DNA of 64,000 bases. It comes from Pseudomaricurvus sp033283175 (GTDB taxonomy: Bacteria > Pseudomonadota > Gammaproteobacteria > Pseudomonadales > Cellvibrionaceae). Shown here piece after piece: positions 31,967 to 40,847 of the stretch; position 1 is the stretch's first letter, and every line of letters begins with the position of its first letter. The stretch is from NCBI GenBank assembly GCA_033283175.1, contig JAWMQM010000001.1, positions 558,001-622,000 on the forward strand, in the 5' to 3' direction. Under the pieces are notes generated by a model. That model was not told the DNA's origin. It was given only the letters and a program-made list of their open reading frames with translations, and did not search any database. The translations under genes and the position numbers were made by a program.

Positions 31967-34474
31967 CTAAGGAGTCGTATCCGCCGGCCGCGCCACCACC
32001 TGCCGCTTGCCCGTGGTAGCTCCCGCCAACTCTCGCAGCCCATCCGCATCAAAAGCATCCACCCGGATCACGTCATAGAGTGCCCGCAGCGCCTCCAGCA
32101 GCCCTTCCCGCTCCTCCGGTTTCACCACGCCCCGGGCACAACCCCACTCCACCAGTTCAGCATATTGATGACCCAGCAGCATATCGATGGTGCCCGGCTC
32201 ATCATGGTCACGATCGCGGACGGCCTTGTGCAAGCGTTCGCGCAGGGGACGGGTTGCATTGGCCAGGCGATAGGCGTTCAGCACCCGCCCCAGGCTGTCG
32301 TCCGGTTCGGTATTGAGGTAACAGCCTCTCGCCACCCGCAACCGCAGTGGCGTGTCGCGCACAATAGTCGCTGCCACTTCACCACCCAGCTTGTCGTCCG
32401 GCCCCTTGTGACCCACAGCGCCCAGTGGAAACAGCAGCAGCCGTAACGGCCAGCGCAGGCCCTTTACCGGAAAATTGAGAATCAGGCTGTGCATGGCGCG
32501 CTGCAGGTCCCGCAGGCAGCTTTGCAGGCACCACTCCACCAGCGGCCGCTGCTCCTCCGCGTAGCCCTCTTCGTGCCACTGCTTGATCACCGCGCTGGCG
32601 TAGTAGAGTTGCACCAGGCAATCCGCCATGCGCCCGGACAAGCGCTGCCGTGCCTTCAGTGCACCGCCCAGCGTCAGCAGCGACACATCCGTCAGCAGCG
32701 CAAACGCCGCCGAGAAGCGGGTCAGCTGGCGATAACAGGATTGGATGCCTCCCGCCACCGGGACGGGCTCCAGGCGGCCGCCGGTCAGCGCCCCCAGCCA
32801 CGCCCGCAGACCGTTGCGGGCGGTGTGGGCCAGATGGCGATAGAAGACGCCGTCGAGTTTGGTCACCGCTTCTTCACGATCTTCCAGGCCGGCGGCCTCG
32901 ATCTCCTGCACAATAAACGGATGACAGCGAATAGCCCCCTGCCCGAACACCATCAGGCTGCGGGTGAGGATATTGGCCCCCTCCACCGTGATACCAATGG
33001 GCACCGCCTGGTAACCACTGGCGAGGAAGTTGCGCGGCCCGCTGATCACCGCGCGGCCCGCCACCACATCCATGGCGTGATTGATCACCACCCGCATCAG
33101 GTCGGTATTGCGGAATTTCAGCAGCGCCGACGGCACCGAGGGCTTCACACCGCGATCCAGCATACCCACGGTGAGCAAACGGGCGGCGTCCATCATAAAG
33201 GTGTAGCCGGCGATGGGTTCCAGTGCTTCCTGTACCCCTTCGAACTGGCTGATGTTGCGACCGAACTGCTCCCGCACCAGTGCGTAGGAGCCAGTGGCCA
33301 GTCCGGCCAGCTTGCCGGCACCGGTACCCAGCGCCGGCAGCGATACCGAACGGCCGATGGAGAGACACTCCAGCAACATGGTCCAGCCCTTGCCCAGCAT
33401 GGCCTGGCCACCGATCACCTGGGACATGGGAATAAACACCTCGTTGCCCCAGGTAGGCCCGTTCATAAACACCGTGTTCATGGGCAGGTGGCGGGCACCT
33501 GCATTGACCCCCTCGGTTTCCCGCGGCACCAGCACGCAGGTAACGCCGATATCCACCGCGCCGCCCAGCAACCTGTCCGGGTCATAGACCTTGATGGCCA
33601 GGCCGATCAGGGTAGCGACGGGCGCCAGGGTGATATAGCGCTTGTTCCAGGTCACTTTGAGCCCCAGCACCTCCTCGCCCTGCCACTGACCTTTGCAGAC
33701 GACACCCAGATCGGGAATGGCACCGGCATCGGAGCCGGCCACCGGCGATGTCAGCGCAAAACAGGGAATCTCCTTGCCACCGGCCAGCCGCGGCAGGTAG
33801 TGCTGTTGCTGCTCGTCGGTACCGTAATGCATCAGCAACTCGCCGGGACCCAGCGAGTTGGGCACCATCACCGTCACCGCCGCCGACACACTGCGGGTGG
33901 AGAGTTTCATAACGATCTCGGAGTGGGCCGTGTGGGAGAACCCCTTGCCCCCCTGCTCCCTGGGAATCAGCAATCCGAAGAAACCGTTATCGCGGATGTA
34001 CTGCCACACCGGCTGCGGCAGGTCGTAGTGCTCCTGGGTAATGGACCAGTCGTCGAGCATGCCGCACAGGGTTTCCACCGGGCCATCGAGGAACGCCTGC
34101 TCTTCACTGCTGAGAGTGGCCGGCGGGGTATCCAGCAGTCGCTGCCAATCGGGCTGGCCGGAGAAGAGTTCACCATCCCAGTCCACCGTACCGGCCTTGA
34201 GGGCCTCGCTCTCGGTGGCGGACAGTTTTGGCAGGCGCCCGCGCACAAAACCCAGCATCGGGCGACTGACCAGATCCCCTCGCCAGCGCCCGGGCAGTAC
34301 CAGCACCAGGCTCAAACCCAGCAAGGCACCGCCGCACACCAGGCTAATCAGCCCGAAGCCATCCAGCGCCCAGCCCGCCAGAGTGGCGACCACCAGCACC
34401 ACGGCGGCAGTGGGGCCTGTCGTTCCCAGATAGATCAGCACCAGCGCACTGATAATGAACAAGAGCACACTCAC
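31967..34474 (-). CDS. fadE: Acyl-CoA dehydrogenase FadE
   Basis: An 835-residue membrane-associated acyl-CoA dehydrogenase, first enzyme of the fatty acid beta-oxidation cycle. Two to three N-terminal helices (VLLFIISALVLIYLGTTGPTAAVVLVV...) precede the FAD-binding dehydrogenase domain (FALTSPVAGSDAGAIPDLG, VTWNKRYITLAPVATLIGLAIKVYDP, GPTWGNEVFIPMSQVIGG) and a long C-terminal DUF1974 domain. This layout and length match E. coli FadE (814). The start is GTG at 34474, preceded by GGGAGGGAG. It stands alone; no FadR-like operator was recognised. Confidence 0.95.
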   Translation of the reverse strand: MSVLLFIISALVLIYLGTTGPTAAVVLVVATLAGWALDGFGLISLVCGGALLGLSLVLVLPGRWRGDLVSRPMLGFVRGRLPKLSATESEALKAGTVDWDGELFSGQPDWQRLLDTPPATLSSEEQAFLDGPVETLCGMLDDWSITQEHYDLPQPVWQYIRDNGFFGLLIPREQGGKGFSHTAHSEIVMKLSTRSVSAAVTVMVPNSLGPGELLMHYGTDEQQQHYLPRLAGGKEIPCFALTSPVAGSDAGAIPDLGVVCKGQWQGEEVLGLKVTWNKRYITLAPVATLIGLAIKVYDPDRLLGGAVDIGVTCVLVPRETEGVNAGARHLPMNTVFMNGPTWGNEVFIPMSQVIGGQAMLGKGWTMLLECLSIGRSVSLPALGTGAGKLAGLATGSYALVREQFGRNISQFEGVQEALEPIAGYTFMMDAARLLTVGMLDRGVKPSVPSALLKFRNTDLMRVVINHAMDVVAGRAVISGPRNFLASGYQAVPIGITVEGANILTRSLMVFGQGAIRCHPFIVQEIEAAGLEDREEAVTKLDGVFYRHLAHTARNGLRAWLGALTGGRLEPVPVAGGIQSCYRQLTRFSAAFALLTDVSLLTLGGALKARQRLSGRMADCLVQLYYASAVIKQWHEEGYAEEQRPLVEWCLQSCLRDLQRAMHSLILNFPVKGLRWPLRLLLFPLGAVGHKGPDDKLGGEVAATIVRDTPLRLRVARGCYLNTEPDDSLGRVLNAYRLANATRPLRERLHKAVRDRDHDEPGTIDMLLGHQYAELVEWGCARGVVKPEEREGLLEALRALYDVIRVDAFDADGLRELAGATTGKRQVVARPADTTP

Positions 34475-34656
34475 AGGATCTCCCTCCCTATTGCCCGGAA
34501 TAGCACTACTACAGCTATAACCTTGGGTGATGGGATACAGGCTTGCAAGTTGCCCCAGGGTAAAGCACTGCGTCAGGAGAGCGATCCGGGCGGATTATGG
34601 AGAGCTGTTTTGCGGCGCAAGCAAGGACTGCAAGCAACGACAGACCCAGCAGGCGA

Positions 34657-36021
34657 TCAAGTGGCGTCGGAACTTTTGTAATCCCGCAGCCGCACCAGGC
34701 AGATCGCTCCGGACACTCCCACCAATACCAAAGCACAGTAGACCGGCACCATGGTCTCGCCGAAGTTCAGCGCCAGCAGACCCGCCACAATGGTGGCGCC
34801 GGTGGCCTGCCCCACCATGCGTGAGGTGGTGACCACACTGCCCGCCGAAGCCGAGCGTCGGGTGGGCGCCGAGGCGATGATCAGACGCGCGTTGGGGGAG
34901 AAGAACATGCCGAAACCGGCACCGGTGATCCACAGCCGCCACACCATATCGAAGCGCGACGCGTCCGCCGGCAGCAGCGCGATGGCGACCAGCCCGATGG
35001 CTGCCACACACATACCCGCGCTGCAGAGATAGATCACCGGGATACGATCAGAGAGGTATCCGGAGGTAGGGGCAATCATGACACTGGCCGCAGCGTATCC
35101 CGCCACCACCCCGCCCACCTCAGCCGGCGACAGGCCATAACTGTGCTGCAGCATAAACGGCAGGAACAGCAGCACGGTCATGGAGGCCAGCACGGCGCTG
35201 AAGTTGGAGAGCAGCGCCAGCGCCATGGGCAGGCGCGCCAGCAGATCCACCGGCAGCACCGGCTGCGGCACGCTCAACTCGTGCTTCACAAACCACCAAG
35301 CCACCGCACCGCCCGTTGCCAGTACTGCCACCGCCAGCCACAGGCTGGGCCCGTGAGTCGTCAGCTCCAGGCCGCCGATCAACAACCCGAAGGTGAGGGC
35401 GCAGAGTGCCGCACCGAGCAGGTCAAAGGGCTCCACATGGGGATCGGGATCGGGCATGGCACGACTGAGCAGCAGTGCCAGTAGGGAAAACGGTATCGCC
35501 GCGGCAAACACCCAGGGCCAGTCCGCCACCGACAACACCAGGCCGCCCACCACCGGCGCCAGTGCCGACCCACTGGCGTTGGCAATGGTATTGATGGCCA
35601 GGCCTTTACCCAGCTGCTCTGGTGGGTAGATGGTGCGCACCAGACCAAAGGCTACACTCATGGCCGCAGCGGTGCCTATGGCCTGCAGCGAGCGGGCCAG
35701 TACTAACGCCAACAGGGAGTCGGCGCTGAAGCAGAGCAGCGCCGCCAGGCTGTGTAGTACCAGACCTCCGCAGTAGAGTCGACGGTAGCCAATACGGGTA
35801 CCCAGCGCCGCCAGCGGCATCAGCGCCATGGCCAGCACCAGCTGGTAGGCCGTCACCACCATCACTGCTGCAGAGCTTTCGATACCCAGCTCCCGGGCAA
35901 TGGTGGGCAGGGCGATATTGGCAATGTTGGCGTCGATCATCAGCATCAGGCCGCCACTGCAAACCCCGAACGCCGCCACTGCGCGGCGCGGCATGGCCAA
36001 CCCCTGATGTAAATCTGTCAC
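34657..36021 (-). CDS. MFS drug-resistance-type transporter (DHA2-like)
   Basis: A 454-residue carrier with 14 predicted helices. The helix 1 segment GLMLMIDANIANIALPTIARELGI corresponds to the DHA2 motif LDxTIVNVALP, with Asn/Ala changes. A GTG start at 36021, preceded by GGAGA, is favoured over an in-frame ATG further up (36078) and over an ATG at 35994. Proton-driven export of hydrophobic compounds is likely, with unknown substrate. It is divergent from the M14 peptidase gene, with promoters in the roughly 115 bases between them. Confidence 0.82.
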   Translation of the reverse strand: MTDLHQGLAMPRRAVAAFGVCSGGLMLMIDANIANIALPTIARELGIESSAAVMVVTAYQLVLAMALMPLAALGTRIGYRRLYCGGLVLHSLAALLCFSADSLLALVLARSLQAIGTAAAMSVAFGLVRTIYPPEQLGKGLAINTIANASGSALAPVVGGLVLSVADWPWVFAAAIPFSLLALLLSRAMPDPDPHVEPFDLLGAALCALTFGLLIGGLELTTHGPSLWLAVAVLATGGAVAWWFVKHELSVPQPVLPVDLLARLPMALALLSNFSAVLASMTVLLFLPFMLQHSYGLSPAEVGGVVAGYAAASVMIAPTSGYLSDRIPVIYLCSAGMCVAAIGLVAIALLPADASRFDMVWRLWITGAGFGMFFSPNARLIIASAPTRRSASAGSVVTTSRMVGQATGATIVAGLLALNFGETMVPVYCALVLVGVSGAICLVRLRDYKSSDAT

Positions 36022-36137
36022 GCTCTTCTCCCCGGTCACTGGCACCTGACACCACAAGCGCCCGGCAAAAATGAGCACTATTCTTCAGAAATTCTGTCGT
36101 ATTTCAAACCGCAGTCTTTCTGCAACCCGATTTTGCT

Positions 36138-37202
36138 ATGCTAGCGCGAAGCCGCGAGCTGTGTCCGCAAGCCGTTTTTCACGGAGTACTACCCATCACC
36201 GACGCCGCACTGTTCAACCGACTTCACGGTCTGCATAACATCACCTCACCCCACCTGCGGGTCAGCAAACTGGCGGACGTGGAACACCAGGGCCAGACCT
36301 ACCCGATCCACGCCATGGCGCTGGGGTCAGAGTCTGCGGACGTCCCCTGCCTGGCGTTTGTCGGCGGCGTGCACGGGCTGGAGCGGGTGGGCGCCGAGGT
36401 GGTGGTGGCGTTTATGGAGACCCTGGTACAACGGCTGAGCTGGGACGACTCCCTGATCTCCGGGCTGGAGCGCTTGCGGGTGCTGTTTATCCCGCTGCTC
36501 AACCCGGTGGGTTACGCCCGCGGCACCCGCAGCAACGGCAACCATGTGGACCTGATGCGCAACGCGCCCATCGACGCCGAAGTACGCCCCCCGTTTCCGG
36601 TGGGCGGGCAACGACTGTCCCGTCGCATTCCCTGGTACCGGGGCAAGAAGAACGCCCCCATGGAGAAAGAGGCGCTGGTGCTGTGTGAATTTGTGCAGCG
36701 CGAACTGTTCCCCGCCCCCTTCAGCCTGGTACTGGATTGCCACTCCGGCTTCGGCTTCGAAGATCGCATCTGGTTTCCCTACGCCTGCAGCCGCGAGCCG
36801 ATCCCGCACCTGGGCGAAACCTACGCCCTGAAACAGTTGCTGGAACAGACCTACCCCCATCTTAACTATGTCTTTGAGCCCCAGGCCCTGCACTACACCA
36901 GCCACGGTGATCTGTGGGACTATCTGTACAAGCAGTCGCTGGCAAACGGCAACCCGTTTCTGCCACTGACCCTGGAGATGGGATCCTGGCGCTGGGTGAA
37001 AAAGAACCCGCGCCAGCTGGCCAATATCGACGGACTCTTCAACCCGGTGGCACCACACCGCTTGCGACGCGCCCTGCGCGGCCACATCGTGTTAATGGAG
37101 TTTCTGATTCGCGCTGTACGCGCACACAACAAGTGGCTGCCCGTTGACGAACGCGCCCAGCAACTGCAACAGGAAGCCCGGAAGTTTTGGTATGAACAGT
37201 AA
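36138..37202 (+). CDS. M14-family zinc carboxypeptidase-like protein
   Basis: A 354-residue cytoplasmic protein with a zinc-peptidase fold. Ligands appear in FVGGVHGLERVGAEV (His-x2-Glu) and LVLDCHSGFG (His), and the general base Glu in PLTLEMGSW. These match M14 carboxypeptidase/succinylglutamate-desuccinylase relatives. No signal peptide. The substrate is unknown; it could be a peptide, amidated acyl-amino acid or similar. No good ribosome-binding site precedes the ATG, so the true start may be further in. It overlaps the next gene by 11 bases, suggesting a functional pair. Confidence 0.82.
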   Translation: MLARSRELCPQAVFHGVLPITDAALFNRLHGLHNITSPHLRVSKLADVEHQGQTYPIHAMALGSESADVPCLAFVGGVHGLERVGAEVVVAFMETLVQRLSWDDSLISGLERLRVLFIPLLNPVGYARGTRSNGNHVDLMRNAPIDAEVRPPFPVGGQRLSRRIPWYRGKKNAPMEKEALVLCEFVQRELFPAPFSLVLDCHSGFGFEDRIWFPYACSREPIPHLGETYALKQLLEQTYPHLNYVFEPQALHYTSHGDLWDYLYKQSLANGNPFLPLTLEMGSWRWVKKNPRQLANIDGLFNPVAPHRLRRALRGHIVLMEFLIRAVRAHNKWLPVDERAQQLQQEARKFWYEQ

Positions 37203-38064
37203 CTCTGGTATGCACACCAATAGTCAACAACCCCTGCTGCCCCTGCGCCACGGGCGCCGTTGGGTGCTGCTGCGCGGACTCGGTCGCGACAGCCGCCACT
37301 GGGGGGAGTTTATCGGCATCATGGCGGAGGCCTTCCCCCACGACGACTTTATCTGTGTCGACCTGCCCGGCTTCGGGCGTGCACGCAACTTCCCCGCGCC
37401 GGACAGCATCGCCGCCATTGTGGAATTTGTGCGCAAGCAGAGTGAAGAGTTGCTGGTGGATGGCCCGGTTAACCTGCTGGCCATCTCCCTCGGTGGCATG
37501 GTGGCCGCCGACTGGATGGCCCGCTACCCGGACGAAATCAGTCGCGCCGTGCTGATCAACACCAGCAGCAACCTGAGTCCCTTGTCGCAACGCATCGCCC
37601 GCCCGGCGCTGCTGCAACTGCTGGGCAGCGCGCTGCTGGCTCGCCTGCTGCGCAAACCTGAGCTATTGGAAAAACGGGTGGCCCACTGGGTCATCAACCG
37701 TGAAGAGAAACGCGCCCTGATCGCCGGGCGCTGGGCCTCTTTTCATCACGGGGGCAAAATCAATCTGCGCGGCCTGCTGCGCCAGCTGCAAGCCGGGGCC
37801 AGGTTCCGCCCCGCGCCGGTGACACAGCCGGTGCTGCTGCTGCGCGGGCTGGGTGACCGGCTGGTGCACCCGGCCTGCAGTACAGCCCTCTACGTCTACT
37901 GGCGCAATGGCAACAGCGAACTGGAAATGCACGCCCACCCCGGTGGCGGCCATGACCTGCCGGAAGACGCCCCCGCCTGGATCGCGCAGCAGATCCGCCA
38001 GTGGCTGGCCACCGGTACACCGCTTACGGCGCCGGAAGAACCTCCGTCACATCCCGGGCCTTGA
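37192..38064 (+). CDS. Alpha/beta hydrolase
   Basis: A 290-residue alpha/beta-hydrolase-fold protein. Oxyanion-side VLLRGLGRDSRHWG, nucleophile elbow LLAISLGGMVAAD (first small residue Ala rather than Gly), the acid probably in LLLRGLGDRLVHP, and His in GGGHDLPED. The start is placed at the ATG (37192) inside the preceding gene's end, after GGAAG; coupled translation is likely. It probably hydrolyses an ester or thioester, substrate unknown. Confidence 0.85.
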   Translation: MNSNSGMHTNSQQPLLPLRHGRRWVLLRGLGRDSRHWGEFIGIMAEAFPHDDFICVDLPGFGRARNFPAPDSIAAIVEFVRKQSEELLVDGPVNLLAISLGGMVAADWMARYPDEISRAVLINTSSNLSPLSQRIARPALLQLLGSALLARLLRKPELLEKRVAHWVINREEKRALIAGRWASFHHGGKINLRGLLRQLQAGARFRPAPVTQPVLLLRGLGDRLVHPACSTALYVYWRNGNSELEMHAHPGGGHDLPEDAPAWIAQQIRQWLATGTPLTAPEEPPSHPGP

Positions 38065-38086
38065 GCGCCGGGGGCCGGGCGTAAGC

Positions 38087-38521
38087 TCAACCCCTCAGGA
38101 TTTTGCAGGTTGCGGTGGCATGGGCGTAGAGCTTGCCCGACTCATCCTTCAGCGACGCCTCGGAGATGGCAATGGTCCTGGAGAGATGCAACAGGTTGCC
38201 CTCTGCCAGCAGGGTTCTCCGCTGCGGCACAGGTCGCACCATCTTCACGTTCAGGTCCACCGTGGCGAAACTGGCGCCGGCCTCCAGCGCCGAGTGCACG
38301 GCACTGCCAGTGGCTGAGTCCAGCACCGTGGCCGCAAAGCCACCGTGCACACCGCCCATGGGATTGAGATGGCGCTCATCGGCAGTGGCCTCGAACACCA
38401 CCTTACCGTGTTCTGCGGAGCGGATGCCCATCGGTATGCCCTGCACAATGGAGGGCGGTGGTATGTGGCCGTTGATCATGGCGTGAATCAGTTCCAGTCC
38501 GGAAAGTTCTGCGACCGACAT
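38087..38521 (-). CDS. PaaI-family thioesterase
   Basis: A 144-residue hotdog-fold protein. HLNPMGGVHGGFAATVLDSATGSAVHS contains the helix with the catalytic Gly/Asp region of PaaI-type acyl-CoA thioesterases, and TVDLNVKMVRPVPQ is the central strand. GGAGGG precedes the ATG at 38521. It starts 14 bases after the stop of the GST gene, same strand, so the two are probably cotranscribed. The acyl-CoA substrate is unknown; aromatic or medium-chain CoA esters are typical. Confidence 0.88.
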   Translation of the reverse strand: MSVAELSGLELIHAMINGHIPPPSIVQGIPMGIRSAEHGKVVFEATADERHLNPMGGVHGGFAATVLDSATGSAVHSALEAGASFATVDLNVKMVRPVPQRRTLLAEGNLLHLSRTIAISEASLKDESGKLYAHATATCKILRG

Positions 38522-38535
38522 GGTCTTCCCTCCGC

Positions 38536-39183
38536 TCACGCTGACGGCAGCAGCGTCGGCTGCGATGCCAGTTTATCCAACAGTCGCTGCACCGACGGGC
38601 GGGCAGCAAACGCCTTGTACCAGCGCATCAGGTGCGGGTACTCACTGATGTCCATGCTGGTGCTCTCCTGCACCCGGAAATAGGGAAAAGCGGTGGTATC
38701 GGCCAGGGTTACTTCGTCACCGCAGAGGAACTCGGTATCGGAGAGGAAGGCGTCCAGGGCCGGCAGCACACTGCCCAATAACAGCTTCGCCCCATCCACC
38801 ATGGCGGTATCCGTCGGCTCCTTGAAGAAACCGGGGCGGATTACCTCCTGCCAGAAGTGGGTGCCGGCCTGGGGCCCCACGTGACAGATCAACATATCCA
38901 TCACGCCATCAATATGCGCCGCCTGCAGTGGGTCAGTGGCATAGAGCCGATGCTCGTTCAGGCGTGAGAGGTAGCGGCTGATCGCGGCGCTCTCGATAAT
39001 GTAGTGGCCGTCGTGCTCCAGCACCGGCACCTTGCCCAGCGGGTGCCGCGCCAGGTGTTCGGGGCTTTTGTGCTCCTGCCGCCCCAGCTCCACTTTCACA
39101 TAGCGGTAGTCGATACCCAGCTCTTCCGCAGTGAGCATCGCCTTTTCCGGGTTAAAGGTGTTGTAGCCGTAAATAGTGAACAT
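38536..39183 (-). CDS. Glutathione S-transferase family protein
   Basis: A 215-residue GST: N-terminal thioredoxin-like domain (MFTIYGYNTFNPEKAMLTAEELGIDY, cis-Pro in GKVPVLEHDGHYIIESAAISRYL) and C-terminal helical domain (LCGDEVTLADTTAFPYF). The Tyr or Ser near the N-terminus activates glutathione. It is divergent from an HxlR regulator gene with two identical-core operators in between, so it is probably induced by a xenobiotic or electrophile through that regulator. Confidence 0.9.
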   Translation of the reverse strand: MFTIYGYNTFNPEKAMLTAEELGIDYRYVKVELGRQEHKSPEHLARHPLGKVPVLEHDGHYIIESAAISRYLSRLNEHRLYATDPLQAAHIDGVMDMLICHVGPQAGTHFWQEVIRPGFFKEPTDTAMVDGAKLLLGSVLPALDAFLSDTEFLCGDEVTLADTTAFPYFRVQESTSMDISEYPHLMRWYKAFAARPSVQRLLDKLASQPTLLPSA

Positions 39184-39332
39184 GTGAGTCTCCTTGTTTT
39201 CAGGTACCGCGGGGTTTTCAGGTTCCGCAGGATTCCGGTGTCTTTTGATACAGTGTCAGCTGTTTCAGCTGCGGTTGTTTCAACTGCAGTGGTTTCATGT
39301 GACATTGGTATCAGGTGCCATTGCGCCTATAC

Positions 39333-39345
39333 TTGCATCATGCAA
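39333..39345. promoter_or_regulatory. HxlR operator, site 1
   Basis: TTGCATCATGCAA, perfect 6-bp arms around one base. Same core as site 2, with centres 31 bases apart (about three helical turns), in the divergent GST/HxlR promoter region. Confidence 0.68.
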
Positions 39346-39360
39346 CCAAACTAGACCGAC

Positions 39361-39379
39361 AACTTGCATAATGCAAGTT
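39361..39379. promoter_or_regulatory. HxlR operator, site 2
   Basis: AACTTGCATAATGCAAGTT, perfect 9-bp arms around a single base, 40 bases before the HxlR start codon. Shares TTGCATNATGCAA with site 1. Likely bound by dimers of the adjacent regulator. Confidence 0.75.
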
Positions 39380-39419
39380 AAAATTTTCTGACATTTATAC
39401 AGAAGCTGCGTTTGTCACT

Positions 39420-39863
39420 ATGGTCACCAAGAACGAACACCTCTCACGCTCCCACTGCCCCCTGGCCCACTGCCTGGACATTGTCGGCGATCACTGGACA
39501 CTGCTGATCGTGCGCGACCTGCTGCTGGGCAAGCACGAGTTCCAGGAGTTCCAGTCAAGTCCCGAGGGGATTTCCAGCAACATTCTCAGTAACCGCCTGA
39601 AAAAGCTGCAGGAGCAGGATGTGATCCGCTGGATCGCCCATCCGGAGAACAAGAAGCGCAAGCTCTACTACCTCACCGCCAAGGGCAAGGAGCTGCTCTA
39701 TGTGATTGGCGGCCTGATGCGCTGGTCACTGAAATACATGCCCGGCGACAAACCCGTGCCGGGCTTTGTCGCCGACATCGCGGACAACCCGGCACAGGCC
39801 AGGCAGGAGATACTGCAGACACTGCAGGCGTGGGAAACGGAGTACAACATCGAGAACGGTTGA
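39420..39863 (+). CDS. HxlR-family transcriptional regulator
   Basis: A 147-residue winged-helix regulator. CPLAHCLDIVGDHWTLLIVRDLLLG is the family N-terminal signature (Cys-Pro then W/T-LLI-RDL), with the recognition helix in ISSNILSNRLKKLQEQD and a wing at HPENKKRKLYYLT. It has a longer C-terminus than the 110-residue minimum. The Cys pair near the N-terminus could sense electrophiles or oxidants, as in YodB/HypR. It should control the divergent GST-thioesterase pair and itself through the two palindromes upstream. Confidence 0.88.
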   Translation: MVTKNEHLSRSHCPLAHCLDIVGDHWTLLIVRDLLLGKHEFQEFQSSPEGISSNILSNRLKKLQEQDVIRWIAHPENKKRKLYYLTAKGKELLYVIGGLMRWSLKYMPGDKPVPGFVADIADNPAQARQEILQTLQAWETEYNIENG

Positions 39864-39925
39864 TGGTGGGCCGCTCCGGTGAACGGATCGCCCGGGGGAT
39901 CTGGTGAATTCCGGCGCAGCCGGAG

Positions 39926-39994
39926 AAGATCGCCCGGGGGACCGGGCTCCTACAGAGCGACGACAACTCGTAGGAGCGCAGTCCCCTGCGCGAT
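39926..39994. repeat. REP-like palindrome, copy 3
   Basis: Left arm GATCGCCCGGGGGACCGGGC then TCCTACA; right arm CGTAGGAGCGCAGTCCCCTG then CGCGAT. Same family as copies at 13837, 30509 and 51125. A truncated left arm (GATCGCCCGGGGGATC) lies at 39886-39901. Confidence 0.82.
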
Positions 39995-40101
39995 GGGTTG
40001 CCTTAAGCGATCGTCAGGGAACCATGCTCCAGCAACGTCCGCCTGGGTGTAACACCGCCGCAACCGGGATTCGGCTCGGAGCAGATCCACAGGCTATCAA
40101 C

Positions 40102-40140
40102 AAAAAAAACGGACCACGTTGACACGTCGTCCGCTTTTTT
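40102..40140 (-). terminator. Terminator of the glutathione peroxidase gene
   Basis: Stem CGGAC/GTCCG plus ACGT/ACGT with one mismatch, flanked by eight A on the left and six T on the right, so it may work on both strands for the convergent genes. Confidence 0.8.
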
Positions 40141-40164
40141 GCGGATATCCTGATGGCGACAGAA

Positions 40165-40710
40165 TCAGTCCGCCAGGGCCGCTTCTACCGCCTGCACCAG
40201 AATCGGGTTGTCGGCATTCACATCCGGGGCAAAGTGCCCGACCACCTTGCCATCACGGCCCACCAGGAATTTCTCAAAGTTCCAGGCCACGGCGCCATCT
40301 TCTACCGGAATTCCGTACCCCTTGAGCTTGTCCAGGAAACCGGATTCAGGATCCAGGGTGCGCTCCGGCAGCTGGGCAAACAGCTCCTGATAGAGCGGGT
40401 GACGCTCGTCACCGTTGACGCAGATTTTACTGAACATGGGGAAGTCCACACCGTAGGTGCTGCGGCAGAACTCGATAATCTCATCGTTGCTGCCCGGCTC
40501 CTGGCCGCGGAATTCATTGCTGGGAAAGCCCAGGATTTCCAGACCGTCATCCTTGCGCGCCTTGTAGAGGGCCTCCAGCTGTTCGTACTGGGGAGTGAGG
40601 CCGCACTTGGACGCCACATTCACAATCAGCAACACCTTGCCGGCGTAGTCGCCCATGCTGATGTCGCGACCGTCGATGCTGGTGACGTTGATGCCTGACA
40701 ACTGACTCAT
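40165..40710 (-). CDS. Glutathione peroxidase-family protein (BtuE-like)
   Basis: A 181-residue cytoplasmic peroxidase closely resembling E. coli BtuE (VLLIVNVASKCGLTPQYEQLE, GRDGKVVG). The peroxidatic Cys is in VASKCGLT and the resolving Cys probably in IEFCRSTYG; the Trp-Asn pair is in AWNFEKFLV. The usual FPCNQF reads FPSNEF, so both the Cys and the catalytic-site Gln differ. The start at 40710 follows AGGAG; upstream in-frame sequence to 40785 is probably not coding. Likely thioredoxin-dependent. The exported paralogue is at 2713-3312. Confidence 0.92.
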   Translation of the reverse strand: MSQLSGINVTSIDGRDISMGDYAGKVLLIVNVASKCGLTPQYEQLEALYKARKDDGLEILGFPSNEFRGQEPGSNDEIIEFCRSTYGVDFPMFSKICVNGDERHPLYQELFAQLPERTLDPESGFLDKLKGYGIPVEDGAVAWNFEKFLVGRDGKVVGHFAPDVNADNPILVQAVEAALAD

Positions 40711-40847
40711 TTCCGAGACTCCTTTTTCTGCTCTGGATTTATTTTCTCTGGTGATTGTTGCGGCCGCTTTCGCGGCCTGGAGCATGGCTCACTCAAGGTC
40801 GCTACTGTAACGCGCAGCGGACTGAATGTCCTGCACACAAACGCGAC

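Larger units (their letters stand above)
39864..40164. other. Non-coding stretch with REP-like repeats and terminator
   Basis: About 300 bases between the convergent HxlR and glutathione peroxidase genes. It holds a REP half-copy (39886-39905), a full REP-like palindrome (39926-39994) and a bidirectional-looking terminator (40102-40140). I see no gene in it. Confidence 0.7.

Noticed and set aside
32489..34681. 730-codon open frame on the plus strand opposite fadE
   Set aside because: Antisense shadow of fadE; the translation is rich in His, Gln, Gly and Arg without any motif.
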